Source: Chloroflexota bacterium | GTDB lineage: Bacteria > Chloroflexota > UBA6077 > CF-72 | Assembly: GCA_016191465.1 (NCBI GenBank) | Contig: JACPOP010000015.1 | Location: forward strand, 124,001 to 188,000 | Direction of reading: 5' to 3' | DNA length: 64,000 bases | Part shown: positions 1-9,806 of the stretch, one piece after another | How the letters are laid out: every line of letters begins with the position of its first letter | Position numbering within the stretch: the first letter of the stretch is position 1 | Notes under the pieces: model-generated | What the model saw: only the letters and a program-made list of their open reading frames with translations | Told to the model about the DNA's origin: nothing | Database searches by the model: none | Made by a program: the position numbers and the translations under genes

Positions 1-15
1 CCCCTCGGACTGACG

Positions 16-1383
16 ATGGCGACGAGTGACATGGCCACGGCCGAGGCGGCGGCTCCGCGCGGGGAGCTGGACGACCTGCAGAAGATCGTGGCGCTGTGTA
101 AGCGACGCGGGTTCGTGTTCCCCAGCGCTGAGATTTACGGCGGCTTCTCCAACACCTACGACTGGGGCCCGCTCGGGGTCCTGCTGAAGAACAACGTCCG
201 CGACGCCTGGATCCGCGCCCATGTGCAGCGCCGGGATGACGTGGACCTGCTGGACGCCGCGATCATCACCTCGCCCTCGGTGTGGAAGGCTTCGGGCCAC
301 GTCGACAACTTCGTCGACCCGCTTGTCGAGTGCCTGGGCGAATGCCGCCAGCGGTTCCGCGCCGACCACCTGGAGAACCTTGAGAAGTGCCCCACCTGCG
401 GCGGGAAGCTGTCCGAGCCGCGGAACTTCAACGGGATGTTCCAGACGCAGGTTGGTCCAGTGGAGGACGCGGGCAGCGTGGCCTATCTGCGGCCCGAGAC
501 GGCGCAGGGGCAGTTCGTCAACTTCCTCAACGTGGCCACCTCCATGCGTCGCAAGCTGCCGTTCGGGATCGCCCAGGTAGGCCGCAGCTTTCGTAACGAG
601 ATCACGCCCGGCAACTTCGTCTTCCGGACGCGCGAGTTCGAGCAGATGGAGATTGAGTTCTTCGTGCAGCCAGGCACAGACGACGAGTGGTTCGAGCACT
701 GGGTGGACGCTCGCGAGGGGTGGTACCTGAGCCTGGGCCTGCGTACCCACAACCTGCGTCGGTTCGAGGTGCCGGACGACGAGCGCGCCTTCTACTCGAA
801 GCGAACGATCGACCTGCAGTACCACTTCCCTTTCGGCAAGGGCTGGGAAGAGCTGGAAGGGATCGCCAACCGCACGGGCTACGACCTGGGCCAGCACGAG
901 CAGGCCAGCGGCGAGCGGTTGCGCCTGTTTGATGACGAGACGAAGGAGCATGTCCTTCCGTACGTCGTCGAGCCCGCCGCGGGGCTGTCTCGGGCCGCGC
1001 TGGTCTTCATGGTGGATGCCTATGAGGAGCAGCTCCTGGACGCCGCGAAGAAGGACGTCCGAACGGTGCTGCACCTCCACCCGGCGCTGGCGCCGTACAA
1101 GGCGGCGATCTTCCCGCTCTCGAAGAAGCCCGAGCTGCTGGAGGTGTCGAGGAAGATCTACGCCGATCTCCGCACCGAGTGGATGGTCGTCCACGACGTC
1201 GCCAGCGGCATCGGCAAGGCGTATCGACGCCAGGACGAGATCGGGACGCCGTACTGCATCACCGTAGACTTCCAGACCCTGGAGGACCAGGCCGTCACCG
1301 TGCGCGATCGCGACACGATGCAGCAAGTGCGCATGGCGATCGCCGACCTGCGGTCGTACTTCGCGGGCGTCCTGCAGTTCTAG
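16..1383 (+). CDS. glyS: glycyl-tRNA synthetase
   Basis: 455 aa ORF with class II GlyRS sequence (KRRGFVFPSAEIYGGFSNTYDWGPLGVLLKNN, YLRPETAQGQFVNF, RNEITPGNFVFRTREFEQMEIEFF). Confidence 0.96.
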   Translation: MATSDMATAEAAAPRGELDDLQKIVALCKRRGFVFPSAEIYGGFSNTYDWGPLGVLLKNNVRDAWIRAHVQRRDDVDLLDAAIITSPSVWKASGHVDNFVDPLVECLGECRQRFRADHLENLEKCPTCGGKLSEPRNFNGMFQTQVGPVEDAGSVAYLRPETAQGQFVNFLNVATSMRRKLPFGIAQVGRSFRNEITPGNFVFRTREFEQMEIEFFVQPGTDDEWFEHWVDAREGWYLSLGLRTHNLRRFEVPDDERAFYSKRTIDLQYHFPFGKGWEELEGIANRTGYDLGQHEQASGERLRLFDDETKEHVLPYVVEPAAGLSRAALVFMVDAYEEQLLDAAKKDVRTVLHLHPALAPYKAAIFPLSKKPELLEVSRKIYADLRTEWMVVHDVASGIGKAYRRQDEIGTPYCITVDFQTLEDQAVTVRDRDTMQQVRMAIADLRSYFAGVLQF

Positions 1384-1449
1384 CTCCACGCTTTGAGCTC
1401 ACATCGAATTACCAGGACCGGCGCGCGGTTCGGGGAGGATCCATTCGGC

Positions 1450-4200
1450 ATGGCAGTTAACGTGAACACCAGGGTGGACGCCCAGCGCTGGGTCTTCCTG
1501 TCCAAAGATGCGCCTGACCCGGGCAACAAGGACCTGCTGGGTGGCAAGGGCGCCGGACTGGCGCAGATGACGCAGGCCGGCCTCCCCGTGCCACCCGCGT
1601 TCACGATCACCACCGAGGCCTGCAACGCCTACCAGGAAAGCAATGACTTCCCGCCTGGTATGTGGGAGCAAGCGGTCGAGGCACTCCGCGAGATTGAGGC
1701 CGAGACCGGCAAACGCCTGGGTGATGCCGCGGACCCGCTGCTGGTCTCAGTCCGCTCGGGCGCCAAGTTTTCTATGCCGGGCATGATGGACACGGTCCTC
1801 AACCTCGGACTGAACGACGAGACGGTCCAGGGGCTCGCCCGCCAGACGAACAATGAGCGCTTCGCCTGGGATGCCTACCGCCGGTTCATTCAGATGTTCG
1901 GCCGCATTGTCATGGGCGTGTCGGGCGAGAAGCTTGACCACGTCTTCGACGCGGCCAAGAAGGCCGCCGGAACGGAGCAGGACACCGATCTGACCGCCGA
2001 GCAGCTCAGGGCCGTTGCCCAGGAGCTGAAGCAGACCGTCGAGCGCGAAGCAGGCCGGCCCTTCCCGACCGACGTGATGGAGCAACTGGCGCTCGCTATC
2101 AAGGCAGTCTTTGGATCGTGGATGGGCAAACGCGCGGTGGACTACCGCAATGAGGTCCACATCGCGCACGACCTGGGCACCGCCGTGAACGTGGTGGCGA
2201 TGGTCTTCGGCAACATGGGCGACGATTCCGGGACTGGCGTGGCGTTCACACGCAACCCTTCCACCGGCGAGAAGAAGCTGTTTGGCGAGTTTCTGCCCAA
2301 TGCTCAGGGCGAAGACGTCGTAGCGGGCATTCGCACGCCGATCGTCATCTCGCGGATGCAGGAGGTTTGGCCGGAGGTGTACGCGGAGTTCCAGGCCATT
2401 GCCGACACGCTCGAAGCCACCTACAAGGACGTCCAGGACCTGGAGTTCACCGTGGAGCGCGGCAAGCTCTACATGCTTCAGACGCGCAATGCGAAGCGCA
2501 CCGGTCGGGCGGCCGTGGTGACCGCGGTGCAGATGGTGGACGAGGGAATCCTGTCGCGGGAAGACGCGCTCAAGCGCGTCGATCCAACCCACGTCCAGCA
2601 ACTGCTCGTGCCGCAGTTCGACGAGGCAGCTCGGAAGACGGCCGGCAAGCCACTCGGCAAGGGTCTGGCCGCGTCGCCGGGCGCGGCGGTCGGCAAGCTC
2701 GTTTTCGACCCGGATCGGGCGGAGCAGATGACCCTTGACGGCGAGTCCGTGATCCTCGCTCGGAAGGAGACCTCGCCCGAAGACTTCCACGGCATGGCGC
2801 GGGCGAAGGGCATCCTCACCTCGCGCGGCGGCATGACCAGCCACGCGGCGGTGGTGGCGCGCCAGATGGGCAAGCCGTGCATCGCGGGCGCCGAGGAGAT
2901 CGACATCGACGTCGCCAACCGCCGGCTGACGGCAGGCGGCGTGACGCTCTACGAGGGCGATTGGGCGTCGATGGATGCTGCCCTGGGCGAGGTGTACGCG
3001 GGCCGCATTCCCACCGTCGAGCCCGACATCGAGCGGGACCGAGAGCTCGCCACCCTGCTGGGCTGGGCGGACGACGTCCGCACCCTGGGCGTCCACGCCA
3101 ACGCCGACACGCCCGGCGAGGCAACCAGGGCGCGGGCGCTGGGCGCAGTTGGCATCGGCCTGTGCCGAACCGAGCACATGTTCCGCGACGAAGGTCGCCT
3201 GGAGCACGTCCGCGACGTGATCCTCAATGCCCTGGATGCGAAGCGTGCGCGGAAAGAGGCCACGCCCGATGCGAGCCTCCAGGAGGCGCGGGAGCGCTAC
3301 GAGGCCGGCTTGCGGACGCTCGGCGAGTTCCAGGTTGGCGACTTCTACGGGATCCTGAAGGCCATGGACGGCCTGCCGGTCATCATCCGCCTCATTGACC
3401 CGCCGCTCCACGAGTTCCTGCCCAGCCGAGAAAGGCTGATGGTGGAGGTGGCCCTGGCTGATGCCGCGGGCCGCTCTGGCACGGATCTGGACGAGATGCG
3501 CCTGGAGCTTGAAGCCGTGGAGCGGTTCCACGAGCAGAACCCGATGCTGGGGCTGCGCGGCTGCCGCCTGGGCATCCTCTTCCCAGAGATCGTGGAGATG
3601 CAGGTCCGCGCCATCGCGCTCGCCGCTGCCCGCCTCAAGTCGGAGGGGTTGGACCCGCGGCCGAAGATCATGATCCCGCTGGTGGGCACGAGGGGAGAAA
3701 TGGTCATGGAGCGGACGCTCCTCGAAAGGGTGGTCAAGGACGTTCTCGCCGCCGAGGGCTCGGACGTGGCCTACAAGATCGGCACGATGATTGAGCTTCC
3801 CCGCGCCTGCATGGTGGCCGACCAGATCGCCGAATCGGCCGAGTTCTTCTCGTTCGGCACCAACGACCTCACCCAGACCACCTTCGGCTATTCGCGCGAC
3901 GATGCCGAGGGAAAGTTCCTGGGCGAGTACGTTGAATCCGGGATCCTCCCGATCAACCCGTTCGAGACGCTGGACCGGGACGGCGTCGCGGAGCTGATGA
4001 AGATCGCCATCGAGAAGGGGCGGAAGGCGCGATCCGGGTTAGAGATTGGCATCTGCGGCGAGCACGGCGGCGATCCCGCGTCCGTACAGACCTGCCACGA
4101 GCTCGGGCTCAATTACGTGAGCTGTTCACCCGGACGGGTGCCGATTGCCCGCCTGGCCGCCGCCCACGCGGCGCTGGGCCACGTGCCCGCGGACCGCTGA
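1450..4200 (+). CDS. ppdK: pyruvate, phosphate dikinase
   Basis: ORF 1393-4200; internal ATG at 1450 gives a typical N-terminus. Motifs LLGGKGAGLAQM, GGMTSHAAVVARQMGKPC, GIGLCRTEHMF, SFGTNDLTQTTFGYSRDD. Confidence 0.95.
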   Translation: MAVNVNTRVDAQRWVFLSKDAPDPGNKDLLGGKGAGLAQMTQAGLPVPPAFTITTEACNAYQESNDFPPGMWEQAVEALREIEAETGKRLGDAADPLLVSVRSGAKFSMPGMMDTVLNLGLNDETVQGLARQTNNERFAWDAYRRFIQMFGRIVMGVSGEKLDHVFDAAKKAAGTEQDTDLTAEQLRAVAQELKQTVEREAGRPFPTDVMEQLALAIKAVFGSWMGKRAVDYRNEVHIAHDLGTAVNVVAMVFGNMGDDSGTGVAFTRNPSTGEKKLFGEFLPNAQGEDVVAGIRTPIVISRMQEVWPEVYAEFQAIADTLEATYKDVQDLEFTVERGKLYMLQTRNAKRTGRAAVVTAVQMVDEGILSREDALKRVDPTHVQQLLVPQFDEAARKTAGKPLGKGLAASPGAAVGKLVFDPDRAEQMTLDGESVILARKETSPEDFHGMARAKGILTSRGGMTSHAAVVARQMGKPCIAGAEEIDIDVANRRLTAGGVTLYEGDWASMDAALGEVYAGRIPTVEPDIERDRELATLLGWADDVRTLGVHANADTPGEATRARALGAVGIGLCRTEHMFRDEGRLEHVRDVILNALDAKRARKEATPDASLQEARERYEAGLRTLGEFQVGDFYGILKAMDGLPVIIRLIDPPLHEFLPSRERLMVEVALADAAGRSGTDLDEMRLELEAVERFHEQNPMLGLRGCRLGILFPEIVEMQVRAIALAAARLKSEGLDPRPKIMIPLVGTRGEMVMERTLLERVVKDVLAAEGSDVAYKIGTMIELPRACMVADQIAESAEFFSFGTNDLTQTTFGYSRDDAEGKFLGEYVESGILPINPFETLDRDGVAELMKIAIEKGRKARSGLEIGICGEHGGDPASVQTCHELGLNYVSCSPGRVPIARLAAAHAALGHVPADR

Positions 4201-4209
4201 GAGCACCGG

Positions 4210-4370
4210 GTCAGGAGACCGAGGACGGCTCGGTCTATTCGACGGGGAGGCGCGCACACACCCTGAAGCGTGCGAGCGCTGCTCGCACGTGAGGAGCAGT
4301 TGTGGAACTTGCCGCCAGGGCACGCAACAGCCGGGGCCGCCAACGCCGTGACGGAGAAGATCCGAGGCGG
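4210..4370 (+). pseudogene. decayed partial duplicate of the dgt upstream/5' coding region
   Basis: Shares GTCAGGAGACCGAGGACGG (4210-4228 = 5185-5203) and CGCAACAGCCGGGGCCGCCAACG (4323-4345 = 5393-5415) with the dgt 5' region. Across frames it encodes EARTHPEACER / LLAREEQL / ARARNSRGRQRRDGEDP, resembling Dgt EARSHPEVCERLLAREEQLSKFAAKARNSRGRQRPDVEDP. Confidence 0.75.
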
Positions 4371-4382
4371 CCGCTCGCGTCC

Positions 4383-4805
4383 TCAGCTCGTAGCAAGGCG
4401 GAAGCCGGCCACCTCGAAATGGTGGTCACCGGCGAACGCCTCCTCGATGCCGAGCCGGCGCATCGTCACGAAGGACGTCGCGTCCACGTAGCTGAAGTCC
4501 TGGTCGGCGTACCGATCGAGCAGCCGCTCAGCCTCGGCCTCCCAGGCTTCTTCCACGAAGACCCTCCGGGCACGCGGGCTCGCACGCAGGCGCCGCAGGA
4601 ACTCCGTGGCAGCGGTGTGTCCGAGCCGGACGCGGAGCAGCGTGTACGTCTCGCTGACCACGTAGTTGGTCGTCACGAGCTGCGTCCGGTGCACACTGAG
4701 CCGGGCAAATTGCCGCGTCGCGACCGCGTGCTGTGAGTCCCCGGCGTCCGCGACGGCGTACCAGGCCGATGTATCCACAAACACCGGGGCAGTGCGCGCG
4801 AGCAC
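4383..4805 (-). CDS. PIN-domain protein, VapC-like toxin
   Basis: VFVDTSAWYAVADAGDSQH at N-terminus, internal ..SETYTLLR.., C-terminal FSYVDATSFVTMRRLGIEEAFAGDHHFEVAGF: typical PIN acidic-residue layout. Confidence 0.88.
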   Translation of the reverse strand: MLARTAPVFVDTSAWYAVADAGDSQHAVATRQFARLSVHRTQLVTTNYVVSETYTLLRVRLGHTAATEFLRRLRASPRARRVFVEEAWEAEAERLLDRYADQDFSYVDATSFVTMRRLGIEEAFAGDHHFEVAGFRLATS

Positions 4806-4807
4806 GT

Positions 4808-5074
4808 TTACCGTTCGCGGCGGGCCGAGGCGGCCAGGATCCGGTCATGGTCACACGCCGCGGTGCCCGGACCAGCGTTCCCGAGCCCCACAATCCCTTG
4901 CAGCGGATCACCCTCCGTCGCTCCCACGTCCCGCAGCAGCCGCCAGGCTGCCTCACGCAGCACCTGGGCCCGCGACTGGCCACGCTGTTTGGCGAGCTGG
5001 TCGAGCGCGGCCGTCAGCTCAGGCTCCAGGTAAATCTGCGTGCGCCGCATGCAGCCGGTGGCCGTCGATTTCAT
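4808..5074 (-). CDS. ribbon-helix-helix (CopG/VapB-like) antitoxin
   Basis: RRTQIYLEPELTAALDQLAKQRGQSRAQVLREAAWRLL, immediately upstream of the PIN gene; start may be 5050 or 5074. Confidence 0.85.
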   Translation of the reverse strand: MKSTATGCMRRTQIYLEPELTAALDQLAKQRGQSRAQVLREAAWRLLRDVGATEGDPLQGIVGLGNAGPGTAACDHDRILAASARRER

Positions 5075-5266
5075 ACATCACCTCTTGAGAGGTTATACAT
5101 CAACGCTCCGTTCGCCTTTCGCGTGTCCTCACGTCCCATGGCCATGGGCGCCTTCCTGCATCCTGCCGACCGGTGAAAGCACGAGTCAGGAGACCGAGGA
5201 CGGCGCTCGGACTCCGACAACTGACTCCGGCGACCGCATCGGGGGGATACCCTGTGCGGGCGACCC

Positions 5267-6412
5267 ATGGCCTCCGCACCTGGTATCCCTCGGGCACCGA
5301 GTCCCTTCGACTGGGAGGCCCGCTCGCACCCGGAAGTGTGCGAGCGGCTCCTTGCGCGCGAGGAGCAGCTCTCGAAGTTCGCCGCGAAGGCGCGCAACAG
5401 CCGGGGCCGCCAACGTCCAGACGTGGAAGATCCCATGCGGACCGCCTTTCAGCGCGACCGCGACCGGATCATTCATTCGAAGGCGTTCCGGCGCCTGAAG
5501 CACAAGACCCAGGTGTTCATCGCCCCGCTGGGAGATCACTACCGCACCCGCCTCACGCACACCATGGAGGTGATGCAGGTGGCGCGCTCCATCGCCCGTG
5601 GACTGAACCTGAACGAGGACCTCGCTGAAGCCACCGCCCTCGGGCACGACCTCGGGCACACCCCGTTCGGGCATGCTGGCGAGACGGCGCTGGGCGAGCT
5701 GCTGCCCTGGGGGTTCCGCCATAACGAGCAGAGCGTGCGCGTGGTGGAGGTGCTGGAAAAAGGCGGCGAAGGGTTGAACCTGACCCAGGAGGTGCGCGAT
5801 GGCATCCTGAAGCATTCCAAGCTGCGGGACAGCATCGCCGCCGAAGGGTGGGGCATCGCCAACACCCTCGAAGGCCAGATCGTCAAGATCGCCGATAGCC
5901 TCGCCTATCTGAACCACGACATCGACGATGCGATCCGAGCCGGGATCATCTCCATCGCGGACCTGCCGCGGCATGCGAACGAGGCGTTCGGCACCACCTC
6001 CGGCTCGCGGATCACCGCGTTCGTTACCGACGTGGTGGACTACAACTGGCGCGTCGCTACGAATGAGGGGAGCACGTGGCAGGAGGCGATTGGTAACGGG
6101 ACGGCGGTGGGTATGAGTCCCGCCGTCCTGGCGGTAGTAGACGAGCTTCGGGAATTCATGTTCAGCCGGGTGTACACAGACTCGGCCGCGAAAGAAGATG
6201 ACCCCAAGACGCACTTCGTGATGCGCTGCCTGTATGAGCACTTCACCAGCCATCCCGAGGAGATGCCCGACGAGTGGGCGCGGAACCCGCGTCAGGAGCC
6301 GATTGAGCGGCGCGTCGCGGACTACATCGCCGGAATGACGGACCGCTACGCGGTGCAGGCCTTCGAGTCGATCTACGTCCCGAAGCAGTGGATCGCACTC
6401 GGCGGCCGCTGA
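5267..6412 (+). CDS. dgt: deoxyguanosinetriphosphate triphosphohydrolase-like protein (HD domain)
   Basis: NSRGRQRPDVEDPMRTAFQRDRDRIIHSKAFRRLKHKTQVF...DHYRTRLTHTMEVMQVAR...ATALGHDLGHTPFGHAGE. Confidence 0.95.
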   Translation: MASAPGIPRAPSPFDWEARSHPEVCERLLAREEQLSKFAAKARNSRGRQRPDVEDPMRTAFQRDRDRIIHSKAFRRLKHKTQVFIAPLGDHYRTRLTHTMEVMQVARSIARGLNLNEDLAEATALGHDLGHTPFGHAGETALGELLPWGFRHNEQSVRVVEVLEKGGEGLNLTQEVRDGILKHSKLRDSIAAEGWGIANTLEGQIVKIADSLAYLNHDIDDAIRAGIISIADLPRHANEAFGTTSGSRITAFVTDVVDYNWRVATNEGSTWQEAIGNGTAVGMSPAVLAVVDELREFMFSRVYTDSAAKEDDPKTHFVMRCLYEHFTSHPEEMPDEWARNPRQEPIERRVADYIAGMTDRYAVQAFESIYVPKQWIALGGR

Positions 6413-6436
6413 TTCGACACGGGTGAGTGACGTCGC

Positions 6437-8341
6437 GTGAGTAGCGTTACCGACGAGATCAAGGCCCGCGTGGACCTGGTCGAGCTGATCGGCCGGACGG
6501 TTCAGTTGCGCCGCTCGGGGTCGGCCGCGTTCAAGGGGCTGTGCCCGTTCCACACGGAGAAGACACCGTCGTTCTACGTGTTCTCCCAGAGCCACACCTG
6601 GGTCTGCTTCGGCTGCCAGAAGAAGGGGACCGCCTTCGACTGGTTGATGGAGCGCGAGAGCATGGACTTTGGCGAAGCCCTGCGCGAGCTGGCGCGGATC
6701 ACCGGCGTCGAGCTCCCGACCCACCGGGACACCGAAGCGGAGGAGCACAACGCACGCCTGTATGAGCTGCTGGCGCGGACGCAGACCTATTACCACGGCC
6801 TCTTGCTCGGCAGCGCGGGGTCCGCGGCGCGGCGCTACCTGGCGGGTCGCGGCGTCTCCGAAGAGACCATGGCAACGTTCGGTCTGGGGCATGCGCCGAG
6901 CGGCAACGGGCTGCTTCGCTACCTCGCGGAGCACGGTTTCTCGGAGGATGAGGCGGTGACGGCAGGCGTCGCGAGTATGTCTGACGACGGGCGCCCGTTC
7001 GATTTCTTCCGTGACCGGGTGCTCTTTCCTATCCGCGATGCGTCCGGCCGTACGGTTGCCTTCGGCGGCCGCGCCATGGGCGACACCCAGCCCAAGTACC
7101 TGAACTCGCGGGACACCTTGCTCTTCCACAAGCAGGAGACGCTGTTTGCGCTGGACCTCGCGCGAAAGCCCATGGGCCAGCAACGACGGGCGGTGGTGGT
7201 GGAAGGCTACATGGACGCGGTCATGGCCCATCAGCACGGGTACCGCAACGTGGTCGCCACGCTAGGCACTGCGGTAACCGAGCGGCACCTGGACGTGCTG
7301 CGGCGGGCGGCCGACGAGATTGTGCTCGCACTGGACTCCGACGCCGCCGGACAGGCGGCCACGTGGCGCACGCTCCAGGTGGCAGAGCAAAGCCTGGTGG
7401 CCGGCGCTCGCCCGGTCCTGGGGCCGGATCGCCGCCGGGTTCGGTACGTGCCAGATCGGGCGGCGCAGTTGAAGGTCCTCACCATTCCCGACGCCAAGGA
7501 CCCGGATGAGCTAATTCGGGGTGACCCGACCGCGTGGCCCACGCTTGTGAGCGCGGCCCTGCCGGTGACCGAGTTCGTCCTCGGCCAGCTCCCGATGCGC
7601 CACGATCTGGCGACGGCAAAAGGGAAAGCCGACGCGGCCGAGGAGGCGGCCGAGGTGCTGGCGGCCATGGCGAACCCGATCGAGCAGGCGCACTACGTTC
7701 AACGCGCGGCCGAGGTGCTGCACGTGGACGAAGCGGCCGTGCGCCTCCTGCTGCGCGGCCGACGACCGGCTGCCCCGGCTCGCGCGCCGGTGCGGCAGCG
7801 CCCTGCCGCACCACCGGACCGGGATGGCTCGGACCTGTCGAACGCGCCGGCGGCCGCGGCCCGCGCCGAACCACCGATCGGAGCCGACGCGCTGGACGAG
7901 TACGCGCTCGTGCTCATGGCGCGCTCGCAGGGCCGCGTGACGGTCCCGCACGAGGACCTCGCGCTGCCTGAGAGCCGTGCCCTGGCGGTGCTGATGGAGC
8001 GGGGCGCATTTGTCCCTGGCGAGGCGGCCCGAGAGCTGCCGGAGGGTCTGGCCGCGCTCGCGCGCCGGCTCCAGCGCCACCTGGAGGACGCCGGCCGGTT
8101 TAGTGACGACCATGTCATGCGGGAGATGCAGACTGTGCGGCTGCGGCTTCGCCACCGGAGCCTGATTCTGCAGAAGCGACAGGTGCATGACCTGCTCCGC
8201 GAGGCGGAGGACGAAGCCGAGCGGCGGCGGTGGGCCGATGAGCTCACCCGCCTGGCCCGCGCTGCCAACGAGGTGGAGGAGCAGTTGCTTCGAGAGCCCG
8301 GCGCGCTCCTCGCGAGCGCGGCCCGGGGCGAGGCGCCGTGA
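6437..8341 (+). CDS. dnaG: DNA primase
   Basis: Zinc-binding [25 protein letters not shown], Toprim region [38 protein letters not shown]. Confidence 0.96.
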   Translation: MSSVTDEIKARVDLVELIGRTVQLRRSGSAAFKGLCPFHTEKTPSFYVFSQSHTWVCFGCQKKGTAFDWLMERESMDFGEALRELARITGVELPTHRDTEAEEHNARLYELLARTQTYYHGLLLGSAGSAARRYLAGRGVSEETMATFGLGHAPSGNGLLRYLAEHGFSEDEAVTAGVASMSDDGRPFDFFRDRVLFPIRDASGRTVAFGGRAMGDTQPKYLNSRDTLLFHKQETLFALDLARKPMGQQRRAVVVEGYMDAVMAHQHGYRNVVATLGTAVTERHLDVLRRAADEIVLALDSDAAGQAATWRTLQVAEQSLVAGARPVLGPDRRRVRYVPDRAAQLKVLTIPDAKDPDELIRGDPTAWPTLVSAALPVTEFVLGQLPMRHDLATAKGKADAAEEAAEVLAAMANPIEQAHYVQRAAEVLHVDEAAVRLLLRGRRPAAPARAPVRQRPAAPPDRDGSDLSNAPAAAARAEPPIGADALDEYALVLMARSQGRVTVPHEDLALPESRALAVLMERGAFVPGEAARELPEGLAALARRLQRHLEDAGRFSDDHVMREMQTVRLRLRHRSLILQKRQVHDLLREAEDEAERRRWADELTRLARAANEVEEQLLREPGALLASAARGEAP

Positions 8342-9756
8342 ACGCCGACGGATCCGCGGGTGCGCCTGCCCCTGGCGGTGGCGCCGATTGGCCCACGGAC
8401 ACGCCCGACCTGCCCGACGACGAGCTCGACGTGCCGCTCGCGGCGGTCGCTCCCATCTCACGCATGACGCGGTCTGACCTGGATGGCTCGGAAGATCACG
8501 TACGCATGTACCTGCGTGAGATTGGAACGGTCCCGCTGCTCACCTGGGATGGTGAGAAGCAATTGGCCCGGGCTATGGAAGCAGGGGGCTACCTGCACGC
8601 GATCGGCGTTGAGCTTGCACTCCGCCACGGCACCCCGCCCCGGGCGACTGACCTGATGGCGGAGTGTTTCCGCCGCTTCCGCGACGTTCACGTGATCGGC
8701 CTTGCCATGTTCCCGCCGAAGGACCCAATCGAGAACCAGGCCGATGCGGTCCTGGCGTCGATGCGGACGCTGGCGGCGGTTGCCGAGATCGATCGCGAGC
8801 AGGCTCGGCAGGTGGCGGAGCACATGGAGCGGCCCATCCAGGACGTCGAGCGCGGCGTCGTGGCGGGCTCCATCCTGTGCTACCTGCTCCCCGGGCGCCT
8901 TCAGCAGTTCTGCGCCGAGACCCTTGCCAGCGGCAGCCGGTTGCCCGACGACGACGTCCTGCGCGTGGTCTACCTCGAGAAAGCCGAGGCTGAGCTCCGC
9001 GGGCACGTGGCGGACGTGACGCGCGCTTCCGAGCAGGCGCGTGCAGACCTGATCGAGGCGAATCTCCGGCTCGTGGTGTCAGTCGCGAAGAAGTACATGG
9101 GCCGCGGCATGTCCCTGCTGGACCTCATCCAGGAGGGGAACATCGGGCTGATGCGTGCCGTGGAGAAGTTTGAGTTCCGGAAGGGCTTCAAGTTCAGCAC
9201 GTACGCCACGTGGTGGATCCGGCAGGCGATCACCCGCGCGATCGCCGATCAGGCCCGGACGATTCGCATCCCCGTTCACATGGTGGAGACGCTGAACAAG
9301 CTCGCCCGCCTCTCGCGCCGGCTGGAGCAAGACATCGGCCGGGACCCTGCGGACGAGGAGCTTGCCGCGGAGCTGGATCTCACGGTCGACCGCGTGCGCG
9401 AGATCAGGAAGGCCGCCCAGGAGCCGATGTCACTGGAGGTTTCCCTGGGTCTCGACGACGACAGCCGTCTTGGCGACCTGGTCCGCGACGATCTGACCCC
9501 AAGTCCCTCCGATCAGGCGTCGAGGCTCATGCTCAAGGAGCAGATGGATGAGGTGCTGGACTCGCTCACGGACCGCGAGCGCCAGGTGCTGCTGCGCCGC
9601 TTCGGACTTGTCGACGGCCGCCAGCGAACCCTCGAAGAGGTCGGCCGCGAGTTCGGCGTCACCCGCGAGCGGATCCGGCAGATCGAGGCGAAGGCGTTGC
9701 GGAAGCTGCGCCACCCGACTCGCTCGCGCAAGCTGCGCGACTTCTTCGAGTCGTAG
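8338..9756 (+). CDS. rpoD: RNA polymerase primary sigma factor (sigma-70 family)
   Basis: [77 protein letters not shown]-terminal [13 protein letters not shown]...[21 protein letters not shown]. Overlaps the dnaG stop by 4 nt. Confidence 0.96.
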   Translation: MNADGSAGAPAPGGGADWPTDTPDLPDDELDVPLAAVAPISRMTRSDLDGSEDHVRMYLREIGTVPLLTWDGEKQLARAMEAGGYLHAIGVELALRHGTPPRATDLMAECFRRFRDVHVIGLAMFPPKDPIENQADAVLASMRTLAAVAEIDREQARQVAEHMERPIQDVERGVVAGSILCYLLPGRLQQFCAETLASGSRLPDDDVLRVVYLEKAEAELRGHVADVTRASEQARADLIEANLRLVVSVAKKYMGRGMSLLDLIQEGNIGLMRAVEKFEFRKGFKFSTYATWWIRQAITRAIADQARTIRIPVHMVETLNKLARLSRRLEQDIGRDPADEELAAELDLTVDRVREIRKAAQEPMSLEVSLGLDDDSRLGDLVRDDLTPSPSDQASRLMLKEQMDEVLDSLTDRERQVLLRRFGLVDGRQRTLEEVGREFGVTRERIRQIEAKALRKLRHPTRSRKLRDFFES

Positions 9757-9806
9757 GGCGATCGGCCGCGGCTGGCTCGCGTGCCGCGGCGGCGCTGCCC
9801 GTTGGG

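Noticed and set aside
1747-3531. 594-aa minus-strand ORF opposite ppdK
   Set aside because: Antisense to a clear enzyme gene; low-complexity composition typical of GC-rich shadow ORFs and no recognisable domain.
5186-7237. 683-aa minus-strand ORF opposite dgt and dnaG
   Set aside because: Spans two well-supported plus-strand genes and has no domain-like sequence; shadow ORF.
9757-9806. Terminator between convergent rpoD and the SBP gene
   Set aside because: No clear stem with a T tract could be identified by eye.
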